Part shown: piece after piece, positions 1 to 7,530 of the stretch
Position numbering within the stretch: position 1 is the stretch's first letter
How the letters are laid out: every line of letters begins with the position of its first letter
Assembly: GCF_014646515.1 (NCBI RefSeq)
Contig: NZ_BMNK01000024.1
Coordinates: forward strand, 64,045-128,044
Origin: Nonomuraea glycinis
GTDB taxonomy: Bacteria > Actinomycetota > Actinomycetes > Streptosporangiales > Streptosporangiaceae
Length of the DNA stretch: 64,000 bases
Direction of reading: 5' to 3'
Position numbers and translations under genes: made by a program
Notes under the pieces: model-generated
Databases searched by the model: none
The model's input: the letters and a program-made list of their open reading frames with translations, nothing else
What the model was told of the DNA's origin: nothing

Positions 1-83
1 GCAGGGGATAGCGCAAGGATGACGAGTAGACCGGCGATCAGAGCCGCGACTGCGGCCCCTGCTCGGCGCAGCGGATGTCTCAT
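1..83 (-). CDS. Exported or membrane protein, N-terminal fragment (runs off the left edge)
   Basis: Reading the minus strand from an ATG at 83 gives an open frame to the window edge: two Arg after the start, then a long Ala/Leu/Ile/Val run (MRHPLRRAGAAVAALIAGLL and on). This is the shape of a signal peptide or a first membrane segment. A strong ribosome site, GAAGGAGG, lies about 9 bases upstream of the ATG, which decides the start. Only 27 codons are visible, so the product cannot be named. It lies downstream of, and on the same strand as, the carboxylase gene, with a 170-base gap. Confidence 0.6.
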   Translation of the reverse strand, partial: MRHPLRRAGAAVAALIAGLLVILALSP

Positions 84-237
84 TGGCAGCAAGCCTCCTT
101 CGCCCATGAGGACGAACGGGCGGTCGGCAAAGTTCCTCACTGCGCACGTTACCCGCCCCGAGCCGTCCAGGCGCGTGGCCTGTCGGAGATCGGAGCGCCG
201 CCGTTGACCGGCCCGCGGAGCCTTCGCCGGCGATCTG

Positions 238-259
238 GTTTGACACGGGCGTGTCAAAC
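238..259. other. Perfect 10-bp inverted repeat at the carboxylase stop codon
   Basis: GTTTGACACG and CGTGTCAAAC are perfect inverted copies (238-247 and 250-259) separated by GG. The repeat overlaps the stop codon of the carboxylase at 254. It could fold as a transcript hairpin, but no T-run follows on the minus strand. It could equally be an operator for the short exported-protein gene downstream. Confidence 0.6.
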
Positions 260-1996
260 GTCCTTGATCTCACAGATCGTCGCGCCGGAGGTCACGGTCT
301 GCCCGACCGCCGCGTTGAGCCCGGTGATGGTGCCCGACTTGTGGGCGGCCAGTGGCTGCTCCATCTTCATGGCCTCCAGCACCACGACGGTGTCGCCCTC
401 GGCCACCGTGTCACCGTCTCCCGCGACGACCTTGACGATGGTGCCCTGCATGGGGGTGACCAGCGAGTCGCCGCTCGCGGCGGTCTTCTTCCCACCACCC
501 TGGGAGCGCCTGGGTTTGTTCGCCGAGGGCGTAGCCGACGCCGTGCCCAGACCCGTCGGCAGCACCACCTCCAGGCGCTTGCCGCCCACCTCGACCGTGA
601 CCCGCTCGCGCGCCTCGGGCTCGGCCGCCTGCGTGTCGCCCGCGTACGGCTCGATGGTGTTGTCGAACTCGGTCTCGATCCACCGGGTGTGGATGGCGAA
701 CGGCTCCGCAGTGTAGGCCGGGTCCGACACGACCGCGCGGTGGAACGGCAGCACGGTCGGCATGCCGTCGATCTCGAACTCGGCCAGCGCCCGGCGGGCG
801 CGCTCCAGCGCCTCCCGCCGGGTCCGGCCGGTCACGATCAGCTTGGCCACCAGCGAGTCGAACGTCTGCGGCACCGTCATCCCGGCTTCGTAGCCGGCGT
901 CGAGCCGCACGCCGGGGCCCGACGGCGGCCGCAGCACGGTGAGCGTGCCGGGCGCGGGCAGGAAACCCCGGCCGGCGTCCTCGGCGTTGATCCGGAACTC
1001 GATGGAGTGGCCGCGCGCCTCCGGGTCGCCGTAGCCGAGCGCCTCGCCGTCCGCGATCCGGAACATCTCGCGCACCAGGTCGATCCCGGTGACCTCCTCC
1101 GAGACCGGGTGCTCGACCTGCAGGCGGGTGTTGACCTCCAGGAAGGAGATCGTGCCGTCCTGGCCGACGAGGAACTCGCAGGTGCCCGCGCCGACGTAGC
1201 CGGCCTCGCGCAGGATCGCCTTGGAGCTGTCGTAGAGGGCGTCGAGCTGCTCGCGTGACAGGAACGGGGCGGGCGCCTCCTCCACCAGCTTCTGGTGGCG
1301 GCGCTGCAGCGAGCAGTCGCGGGTGCTGACCACGACCACGTCGCCGTACCGGTCGGCCAGGCACTGGGTCTCGACATGGCGCGGCCGGTCGAGATAGCGC
1401 TCCACGAAGCACTCGCCCCTGCCGAAGGCGGCCACGGCCTCGCGCACCGCCGAGTCGTACAGCTCGGCGACCTCGTCGAGGGTGCGCGCCACCTTGATGC
1501 CGCGCCCGCCGCCGCCGTAGGCCGCCTTGATGGCGATCGGCAGCCCGTGCTCCTCGGCGAAGGCGACCACCTCGGCGGCTCCGGAGACCGGGTCCTTGGT
1601 GCCCGCGACCAGCGGCGCCCCCACCTTCTGGGCGATGTGCCTGGCCTGCACCTTGTCACCGAGCGCGGTGATGGCGGCCGGCGGCGGCCCGATCCAGGTC
1701 AGGCCCGCGTCGATGACGGCCTGGGCGAAGCCGGCGTTCTCCGCCAGGAAGCCGTAGCCGGGGTGCACGGCGTCCGCGCCGGACCGCTCGGCGATCCGCA
1801 GCAGCTTGGGGATGTCGAGGTAGGTCTCGGCGGGCGACTGTCCGTCCAGGGAGTAGGCCTCGTCGGCCACTCTGACATGGAGGGAGTCCAGATCCTGGTC
1901 GGCGTAGACGGCCACACTGGTGATGCCGGCGTCCCGGCACGCGCGGGCCACCCGCACGGCGATCTCTCCACGGTTGGCGATCAGTACCTTCTGCAC
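254..1996 (-). CDS. accA3: Acetyl/propionyl-CoA carboxylase alpha subunit (biotin carboxylase plus biotin carrier)
   Basis: This is the biotin-carrying subunit of an actinobacterial acyl-CoA carboxylase: it carboxylates biotin with ATP and bicarbonate for transfer to acyl-CoA by the beta subunit. The N terminus VQKVLIANRGEIAVRVARAC is classic biotin carboxylase. The ATP-grasp glycine loop AYGGGGRGIKVA and the catalytic stretch FLEVNTRLQVEHPVSEEVTG are intact. The C-terminal BCCP domain has the biotinylation motif EAMKMEQP with Lys544, 36 residues from the end as usual. I chose GTG at 1996 rather than the longer open frame to 2110, because homology begins there and GAGGAAGG lies about 10 bases upstream. 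Length is 580 residues, normal for the family. Likely partners are the beta and epsilon genes at 54.4-56.2 kb. Confidence 0.95.
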   Translation of the reverse strand: MQKVLIANRGEIAVRVARACRDAGITSVAVYADQDLDSLHVRVADEAYSLDGQSPAETYLDIPKLLRIAERSGADAVHPGYGFLAENAGFAQAVIDAGLTWIGPPPAAITALGDKVQARHIAQKVGAPLVAGTKDPVSGAAEVVAFAEEHGLPIAIKAAYGGGGRGIKVARTLDEVAELYDSAVREAVAAFGRGECFVERYLDRPRHVETQCLADRYGDVVVVSTRDCSLQRRHQKLVEEAPAPFLSREQLDALYDSSKAILREAGYVGAGTCEFLVGQDGTISFLEVNTRLQVEHPVSEEVTGIDLVREMFRIADGEALGYGDPEARGHSIEFRINAEDAGRGFLPAPGTLTVLRPPSGPGVRLDAGYEAGMTVPQTFDSLVAKLIVTGRTRREALERARRALAEFEIDGMPTVLPFHRAVVSDPAYTAEPFAIHTRWIETEFDNTIEPYAGDTQAAEPEARERVTVEVGGKRLEVVLPTGLGTASATPSANKPRRSQGGGKKTAASGDSLVTPMQGTIVKVVAGDGDTVAEGDTVVVLEAMKMEQPLAAHKSGTITGLNAAVGQTVTSGATICEIKDV

Positions 1997-2178
1997 CGGC
2001 GTCCGTCCTTCCTCGGCGAGCACTCCACGGAGTGTAAGTGTTGGCTTTGGCCTGCGGTTCAGCGGCCCAGGGCAGGCCCGTGCGCCGGGAAGACCATAGC
2101 CGCTCGGCATAACCCCAGGCGATGGACAAGTGGCGCGTTTAGTGTGAGGGCGCTTTCACGTCGATCCAGGAGGTACGC

Positions 2179-2451
2179 ATGAGTCAGAGCATGCTCGGTG
2201 GCGATCCCGGAGAAATGCAGGCCATGGCCGCCCAGTTCACCCAGCAGTCGGAGGCCGTGCGTGCCACGGTGGCGGCGCTGGACCGCGAGGCGGCCAAGGT
2301 CGGCACTGCCTGGACCGGCCCAGGAGCGCAGAAGTTCCAGGGCGCCTGGCAGAACTACCGCACCGCCTTCCAGCGCATGTCCGAAGAGCTCAACGAGGCC
2401 TCGCGCGTCATCAACACCTACCGGGGCAACATCGAGTCCGCCACCCGCTGA
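2179..2451 (+). CDS. WXG100 family protein (ESX secretion substrate)
   Basis: A 90-residue helical-hairpin protein with the WXG turn (AWTGPGAQKF) at the centre, as in EsxA/EsxB dimers exported by type VII secretion. Start ATG at 2179 follows a strong AGGAGG with 5-base spacing. It is divergent from the carboxylase gene and sits directly upstream of a mycosin protease, so it marks one edge of the T7SS locus. It stands alone here: its dimer partner may be itself or one of the WXG genes at 17.3-17.9 kb. No clear C-terminal YxxxD/E export signal is visible. Confidence 0.92.
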   Translation: MSQSMLGGDPGEMQAMAAQFTQQSEAVRATVAALDREAAKVGTAWTGPGAQKFQGAWQNYRTAFQRMSEELNEASRVINTYRGNIESATR

Positions 2452-2458
2452 CGCCCGC

Positions 2459-2484
2459 GAAGCCCCGGTCCGGGCCGGGGCTTC
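2459..2484 (+). terminator. GC hairpin after the WXG100 gene
   Basis: Arms GAAGCCCCGG (2459-2468) and CCGGGGCTTC (2475-2484) form a perfect 10-bp stem with a 6-base loop just after the WXG100 stop. There is no T-tract, as is common in actinomycetes. It ends 3 bases before the upstream candidate ATG of the next gene at 2488, which favours the later mycosin start at 2512. Confidence 0.6.
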
Positions 2485-2511
2485 CGGATGACCGGACTAG
2501 GCTGTTCCGAC

Positions 2512-3648
2512 ATGATCGGTCACGCCTTCCTGGCAGGCCTGCTGGGGCTGCACCTCCCGCTCGCACCCGCGATCGCGCCGGAGAAGTGTCAACCGCCCCG
2601 AGGCAGCATGCAGGTCGGTGAGTCGTGGGCGCAGCAGCGGCTCGACCCCAGGCGCGTCTGGTCGCTGTCGACCGGCGCGGGCGTGTCCGTGGCGATCATC
2701 GACAGCGGCGTCGACCTGACCCATCCGCAGCTCCGCGTGGCGGGCAAGGCCGATCTCACCCGCACCGGCATCCGTGACTGCGTCGGGCACGGGACCGCGG
2801 TGGCGGGCATCATCGGCGCCAGGCACGTCAAGGGCGTGCCGTTCTACGGCATGGCGCCGGAGGCCAGGCTGCTGGTCTACAAGCAGACCAACGCCGAGCG
2901 GGACGGCGACCCCGACCTGCTGGTACGGGCCATCAAGTCGGCCGCCGACGTGGGCGCCAAGGTCATCAACGTGTCGGTGTCGACGTCCGACCAGCCGGCG
3001 CTGCGGCAGGCCGTGGCGTACGCGCTGGCCAAGGACTCGCTGATCGTGGCCGCGGCGGGCAACATCAAGAAGGAGGACGGCACGCCCATCCCCGACTACC
3101 CCGCCTCGTACGAGGGGGTGCTGGCGGTGGGCGCGGCCGGGCCGAACGGCCGCCTGTCCGACTTCTCCAACGTCAAGACGCCCGTCGCCGTGCTCGGCCC
3201 CGGGCAGGGGGTCACCTCCACCTGGCCGGGCCGCTCCTATTTCAAGGACCTCAGGGGGACCAGTTACGCCGCCCCCTACGTGGCCGGGGTGGCCGCGCTC
3301 GTACGGGCCCGCTTCCCGTCCCTGGACCAGGCGCAGGTCCTGAAGCGCATCGTGACCACCGCCGACGGCGTCGCGAGCGGGGGGAAGGCGGGGATGGTCA
3401 ACCCGATGCTCGCGGTCAGCGCGATCCTGCCGTTCGAGCCGGCCAACGCCCCCGTGGTCGCGCCGCCTCCGCTCAGCCCGCTCCCGGCCGGCGTCGTGAC
3501 CCAGGCGCCGCCCGTGGATCACGACGCGATCCGGCTGGCCCTGCTGGTCGCCGGGCTCGGCATGGGGCTGGGGCTGCTCGTGGTGGTCACCCGCGCGGTG
3601 ATCCCCATGGGGCATCGCAGGGGGTGGCGGGCCGGCCGGGACGACTGA
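2512..3648 (+). CDS. mycP: Type VII secretion-associated mycosin (S8 subtilisin-like serine protease)
   Basis: A membrane-anchored subtilase that in ESX systems stabilises the secretion complex and cleaves substrates outside the membrane. The catalytic triad is intact: Asp64 in VAIIDSGVD, His93 in CVGHGTAVAG, Ser251 in RGTSYAAPYVAG. An N-terminal signal peptide (MIGHAFLAGLLGLHLPLAPA) and a C-terminal membrane helix followed by a basic tail (HRRGWRAGRDD) give the mycosin topology. I start at ATG 2512 because the signal peptide begins there; an upstream ATG at 2488 would put polar residues in front and abuts a hairpin. Length 378 residues is slightly short of mycobacterial mycosins. The stop codon lies in the first copy of a 34-bp tandem repeat. 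Confidence 0.93.
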   Translation: MIGHAFLAGLLGLHLPLAPAIAPEKCQPPRGSMQVGESWAQQRLDPRRVWSLSTGAGVSVAIIDSGVDLTHPQLRVAGKADLTRTGIRDCVGHGTAVAGIIGARHVKGVPFYGMAPEARLLVYKQTNAERDGDPDLLVRAIKSAADVGAKVINVSVSTSDQPALRQAVAYALAKDSLIVAAAGNIKKEDGTPIPDYPASYEGVLAVGAAGPNGRLSDFSNVKTPVAVLGPGQGVTSTWPGRSYFKDLRGTSYAAPYVAGVAALVRARFPSLDQAQVLKRIVTTADGVASGGKAGMVNPMLAVSAILPFEPANAPVVAPPPLSPLPAGVVTQAPPVDHDAIRLALLVAGLGMGLGLLVVVTRAVIPMGHRRGWRAGRDD

Positions 3649-3707
3649 TCTCGCCTCACTGAGCCCGCAAGAAGACGACTGATCTCGCCTCACTGAGCCC
3701 GCAAGAA
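3640..3707 (+). repeat. Perfect 34-bp tandem duplication over the mycP stop codon
   Basis: Two identical adjacent 34-base units (3640-3673 and 3674-3707), starting GACGACTGATCTCGCC. The first carries the last mycP codons and the TGA; the second is a non-coding copy. Perfect identity suggests a recent slippage-type duplication. Confidence 0.9.
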
Positions 3708-3811
3708 TACGGAACAGTGAATTGTCGGATTCAACCATGAAACGCCCGTGGCTTATGTGACGGATCTGGTTGAATGTGATCGATTAGATGGTTTCTGCGG
3801 AGAGGTTTGGC

Positions 3812-6052
3812 ATGCACCCGTTGCGCCCTGGGGACCCGGAGCGGATCGGCGCTTTCGGGGTTGTCGGGCTCCTCGCGGAGGGGCCGCGCGGAGAGATCTT
3901 CCTGGGCCGCGAATCCGACGACGCGCCCCTCCTCGCGATCAAGCTGCTGTCGCCCGAGCCCGACCGCGTCGCTGACGCGCCGGTGCCGCAACTGGACGCG
4001 CAGCGGATCTCCAGCTCCTACGTGGCCAGGGTGCTCGACGCCGGATATCTGGGCGATCGGCCTTATGTCGTGCGCGAGCACGTCGAAGGCAGGAGCCTGG
4101 CCGAGGTGGTGGCGGACGACGGGCCGCTGAGCGGGGACGCGCTCGAACGGGTGGCGGTCGGCGTGCTCACCGCGCTGTCGGCGATCCACCTCGCGGGCCT
4201 GTCGCACCGGGCGCTCAGCCCGCACAACGTCATTCTCGGCGCCGACGGCCCCCGCGTGACCGACGCCGCGCTCGGCGATCCCGCCGGCGAGGTCGCCTTC
4301 CAGGCTCCCGAGCAGCTCCACGGCCTGCAGTACGGCCCGTACGCGGACGTCTTCGCCTGGGCCGCCACGATCACCTTCGCGGGCACCGGCAAGGCGCCGT
4401 TCGCCGACCGGGACGCGGTGCTGAACGGCGAGCCCGAGGTGGACATCGAGGCCCAGCCGATGCGCGGCGTGCTGCTGTCGGCGCTGGCCAAGGAGACCGC
4501 GCGGCGGCCCACCGTCTACAGCGCCCTCATGCAGGTGCTCGGCGACACGGGCCCGCCCTCCGTGCCGCCGCCGGCCGCCGCTCAGACCGTCATCGAGGGC
4601 GTGCCCGTCCAGGGCGGGCCGCCGCAGGGCTTCCTCGGCGACCGTCCCGCCCTGGCGGCCCCGGTCCCGGACGCGATCGGCCCGGCGCCGATGGTGCCGC
4701 CCCAGAGCTCCTGGACCCAGGGCCCGCCGATGGACCAGCACCCGCCGATGCAGGGGCCGCCTGTGCAGGGTCCGCCCGTGTACGGTCCGGCCGTACAGGG
4801 TCCGCCTGTGCAGGGCCCGCCCATGCAGGGTCCGGTCTTACCGGGTTCGCCTATGCAGGGCCCACCTATGCAGGGCCCACCTATGCAGGAACCGCCCATG
4901 CAGGGTCCGGTCGTACCGGGTTCGCCTATGCAGGGACCGCCTTTGCAGGGGCCGGTCGTACAAGGGCCGCCCATGCAGGGGGCTGCCATGCACGGCATGG
5001 CGGTGCCGTCGGGGCCGCAGCAGGCGGAGGAGCCGATGTGGGGGCCGCCGGATCCCGACCGGCAGCAGCACCAGCAGCCGTACCACCAGATCAGGCTTGA
5101 GGCGATGCCGAACGGGCAGCCCGCGCAGAAGCCGCGCCGCCGCGTGCCCTTGGCGCTGATCGCCGGGGTGGGCGTGATCGCGGTGCTGTCCGGTGTGGGT
5201 CTGTGGGGCGCCAGCGAGTACGTACAGTTCCAGCAGGTCAACTCCTCCTCGGCGGCCGAGGCAGGCGTGGGGTCGGGCAAGGAGTCCGCCTCGGCCGAGC
5301 CGACCGCCGGCCCGGAGGACACCCTCCCGATGGGCGAGACCCCGCAGACCGAGGTCACCCCGCCGTGGGCCGTCACCACCTCCCCCGACGAGTCCGGGGT
5401 GGGCCCCCTGGTGCTGCCGACCGAGTGGCCTTCGGACGCGCCCACGGGCCAGGTGCCGGATCTGACCACGGCGCCCACCAGCCCGGCGGCCATCCCCACG
5501 CAGCCGGTCGTGGTGCCCACGCCGACGGTCACCACCACCAAGCGGGCGGCCACGACCAAGCAGCCGACCAAGCCGGCCGCGACGGTCACCAAGACGGTGC
5601 AGCCCACCAAGACGCCGACGAAGACGCCCACCCAGAAGCCGACGCAGCAGCCGAAGCCGACCCCCACGAAGACGACGGCTCAGCCGAAGCCGACCCCCAC
5701 GAAGACCACGCCTCCTCCGGCGGAGGCGAAGAACCCCTACACGCCGGCGCAGGTGTGCGGCTCCGGCTACAACGTCCAGCGCTTCCAGTCGTTCGCGGGC
5801 GGCGTGACGTACCAGCTCTGGAGCGACAGCGCCGGCCAGAACTGCGTGGTCACCATGAAGACCCTGAACGTGGGCAAGAAGACGGCGGTCAGCGCCACGC
5901 TGGAGGTGCAAGGCGGCGGCAGCAAGACCGACAGCGGCAGCTTCGAGTATTACGCGGGGCCGGTCAAGCTGCCCGCCAAGGGCAAGTGCGTGCGTTTCTC
6001 CGGCAGCTCCACCACCGGCAGCACCAGCGCCGACTGGGCCAGCTGCGGCTGA
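3812..6052 (+). CDS. Membrane pseudokinase with Pro/Gln repeats and a secreted C-terminal domain
   Basis: Residues 1-250 have a Ser/Thr kinase fold. The ATP-binding Lys is present (Lys44 in LLAIKLL), as are Asn139 and an APE-like FQAPEQ. The HRD catalytic motif is HRA (132-134, Asp to Ala) and DFG is DAA (151-153), so catalysis looks lost. Then come an MQGPP-type repeat region (about 312-395), one membrane helix near 445-467, a Thr/Pro/Lys-rich wall-spanning stretch, and an outer domain of about 105 residues with four Cys. Start ATG 3812 has GGAGAGG 6 bases upstream; the ATG at 3788 has none. It lies between mycosin and EccC blocks. A cytosolic pseudokinase, one helix and an outer domain recall EssB/YukC of Firmicute T7SS, but this is topology only; a regulatory PknB-type receptor is the alternative. 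Confidence 0.88.
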   Translation: MHPLRPGDPERIGAFGVVGLLAEGPRGEIFLGRESDDAPLLAIKLLSPEPDRVADAPVPQLDAQRISSSYVARVLDAGYLGDRPYVVREHVEGRSLAEVVADDGPLSGDALERVAVGVLTALSAIHLAGLSHRALSPHNVILGADGPRVTDAALGDPAGEVAFQAPEQLHGLQYGPYADVFAWAATITFAGTGKAPFADRDAVLNGEPEVDIEAQPMRGVLLSALAKETARRPTVYSALMQVLGDTGPPSVPPPAAAQTVIEGVPVQGGPPQGFLGDRPALAAPVPDAIGPAPMVPPQSSWTQGPPMDQHPPMQGPPVQGPPVYGPAVQGPPVQGPPMQGPVLPGSPMQGPPMQGPPMQEPPMQGPVVPGSPMQGPPLQGPVVQGPPMQGAAMHGMAVPSGPQQAEEPMWGPPDPDRQQHQQPYHQIRLEAMPNGQPAQKPRRRVPLALIAGVGVIAVLSGVGLWGASEYVQFQQVNSSSAAEAGVGSGKESASAEPTAGPEDTLPMGETPQTEVTPPWAVTTSPDESGVGPLVLPTEWPSDAPTGQVPDLTTAPTSPAAIPTQPVVVPTPTVTTTKRAATTKQPTKPAATVTKTVQPTKTPTKTPTQKPTQQPKPTPTKTTAQPKPTPTKTTPPPAEAKNPYTPAQVCGSGYNVQRFQSFAGGVTYQLWSDSAGQNCVVTMKTLNVGKKTAVSATLEVQGGGSKTDSGSFEYYAGPVKLPAKGKCVRFSGSSTTGSTSADWASCG
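4744..4995 (+). repeat. Degenerate MQGPP/VQGPP-coding repeat
   Basis: An in-frame run of Gln-Gly-Pro-Pro units with inserts such as VLPGSP, inside the pseudokinase linker. It encodes a proline-rich flexible segment on the cytoplasmic side, between kinase fold and membrane helix. Confidence 0.8.
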
Positions 6053-6058
6053 CAGCCG

Positions 6059-6095
6059 CTGATCGGCGAGCCCGGCCGACGGGCTCGCCGATCAG
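6059..6095. terminator. Bidirectional terminator between convergent genes
   Basis: Perfect 15-bp stem: CTGATCGGCGAGCCC (6059-6073) and its reverse complement (6081-6095) with a 7-base loop. It lies between the pseudokinase stop (6052) and the stop of the converging transglycosylase gene (6092-6094), so it can serve both strands. Confidence 0.85.
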
Positions 6096-7183
6096 TATCC
6101 GATGTAGCCGCCGTCGCCGTTGTTCAGTCCCGGCACGTTGGAGACCGAGCCGTAGCGGCTGATGGCGTAGCGCACCCCGGCGATGATGTTTTGGACGGGG
6201 TCGTAGATGTCGCCGGGCCCCGGCAGCCTGTAGGCGTTGAAGGTCGGGTCGATGGTCTGCATCAGGCCCTTGGACGGCGTGCCGGCGGCGGCGTTGGAGT
6301 CCCACTCGTTGATCGCGTTCGGGTTGTTCCCGGACTCGTGCAGGATGATCGCCGCGATGTCGGCCGGGTTCATCTTCGAGTCCGGGATGCCATGCTGCCG
6401 CAGGATCTCGATCGCCTGGTCGATCCATTCCTTGACCTGTCCGGTGGGCGCGGGCCTGCCACCTGCCGGGGGCGGGCCGCTGGGGCCGTAACCGTAGCCG
6501 GAGGCGGAGGCGCCGGACGTCGGACCGCCGCGCCCGCCCTGCGGGGAGGTGCGGTCCCCCTGCTGGTAGTCGGGGTCGCGCTCCCAGTCGAGCTTCCTGC
6601 CCTTCGCCGGCGTGAACTCCTGGGTGGACACCGCGGGAATGGCGCGGAAGGTCAGCTCGCGATCGTCGAGGAACTGCTTGAGGTCCTTCTTGGCCTTGGT
6701 CACGGCCTTGTCGGCGGCGTCCACATGCGGCTGGGCCTCCTTGACCGCCTGGTCCACCAGTTTGCGCAGCCCCGGCCGAAGGTCCTCCTCCGTGGCGTCG
6801 GGGTCGCCCGCGAGGAACTTGGTCCGGTAGTTGGTCGCGCTGCCGGCCAGGTCCCGGCAGATGGTGGCGATGTCGGTCTTGGCCGAGCGCAGCGCGGTGG
6901 CGGCGGTGTCGAGCCCGGTGGCGGAGTTGATCAGGGCCACCTTCAGGTGCTCGGCCGCGGTGCCGTACTTGCGCATGTACGTGTCGAACTGGTCGGCCGA
7001 GCGGCCCTGCCAGGCCTTGTCCACCCCGGCGACGGCGGCGGTCAGCGCCTCGGCGAACTCGTGGATCTCGCCGGAGAGGTTCCGCCAGGTCGTCGCGATG
7101 CCGTTGATCTTGTCAGGGTCGCCGGTGACCTTCTTCAGCATCGCGTCGAGCTTCTCGCCGCCGGGCAGGTGGGAGACGCTCAC
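6092..7183 (-). CDS. WXG-like / lytic transglycosylase (SLT) fusion protein
   Basis: The N-terminal 200 residues are helical and ESX-like, with a W-x-G turn in KAWQGRSADQF near residue 60. A Gly/Pro/Ser linker follows, then a C-terminal soluble lytic transglycosylase domain: IILHESGNNPNAINEW with catalytic Glu283, then GLMQTIDPTF and the NIIAGVRYAISRYGS helix. It should cut glycan strands of peptidoglycan and, by its N terminus, be exported by the T7SS it sits in. GTG start at 7183 overlaps the upstream stop (GTGA). There is no signal peptide, consistent with T7SS export. A role in opening the wall for the machine is inferred. Confidence 0.9.
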   Translation of the reverse strand: MSVSHLPGGEKLDAMLKKVTGDPDKINGIATTWRNLSGEIHEFAEALTAAVAGVDKAWQGRSADQFDTYMRKYGTAAEHLKVALINSATGLDTAATALRSAKTDIATICRDLAGSATNYRTKFLAGDPDATEEDLRPGLRKLVDQAVKEAQPHVDAADKAVTKAKKDLKQFLDDRELTFRAIPAVSTQEFTPAKGRKLDWERDPDYQQGDRTSPQGGRGGPTSGASASGYGYGPSGPPPAGGRPAPTGQVKEWIDQAIEILRQHGIPDSKMNPADIAAIILHESGNNPNAINEWDSNAAAGTPSKGLMQTIDPTFNAYRLPGPGDIYDPVQNIIAGVRYAISRYGSVSNVPGLNNGDGGYIGY

Positions 7184-7512
7184 GACGTCGCCCGGTGCGC
7201 CTCGCGGATGTTCTCCTCCACGTTGCTCAGGCCCCGCTCGGTCTCGCCGAGCTTTCTGCGGGCCTCGTTCATCTCCCTGAACATGGTCGTCCAGACGGTG
7301 TCGGCCGCCCCGGCCAGGGCGCCCGAGTCGGTCAGGTCGCCGAAGGCGTCGGCGCTGACCGGGGTGCGGTTGTTCTTCAACTCGTCGTCCGCGTCGTAGG
7401 TGAGCTCACCGGGGTTGCCCTCACGCAGGGTCTCGTCGTACTGGCCGGCGGCCGTGTGGATGGCCGTGCGGCACTTGTCCAGCGCCGACAGGTGAATGTC
7501 AAGGTCCGCCAT
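7180..7512 (-). CDS. Small WXG100-superfamily-like protein
   Basis: A 110-residue, mostly helical protein (starting MADLDIHLSALDKCRTAIHT). It has the size and helix pattern of ESX substrates but no clean WXG; a TVWTTMF stretch sits where helix 2 would be. It lies 18 bases downstream of eccC and overlaps the transglycosylase fusion by 4 bases, so the three genes form one operon. It may be the heterodimer partner of the fusion protein's N-terminal domain. Inferred from position and length, not from a recognised family. Confidence 0.8.
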   Translation of the reverse strand: MADLDIHLSALDKCRTAIHTAAGQYDETLREGNPGELTYDADDELKNNRTPVSADAFGDLTDSGALAGAADTVWTTMFREMNEARRKLGETERGLSNVEENIREAHRATS

Positions 7513-7530
7513 GGCCGTCTCCTGTCATGA

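Noticed and set aside
2000..2110. N-terminal extension of the carboxylase alpha subunit to 2110
   Set aside because: The extra 38 residues are unlike the family, and GTG 1996 has a ribosome site and the conserved N terminus.
5000..5900. Separate gene for the Thr/Pro-rich and Cys domain after the pseudokinase
   Set aside because: One continuous frame without internal ribosome site; the linker and membrane helix join the parts.
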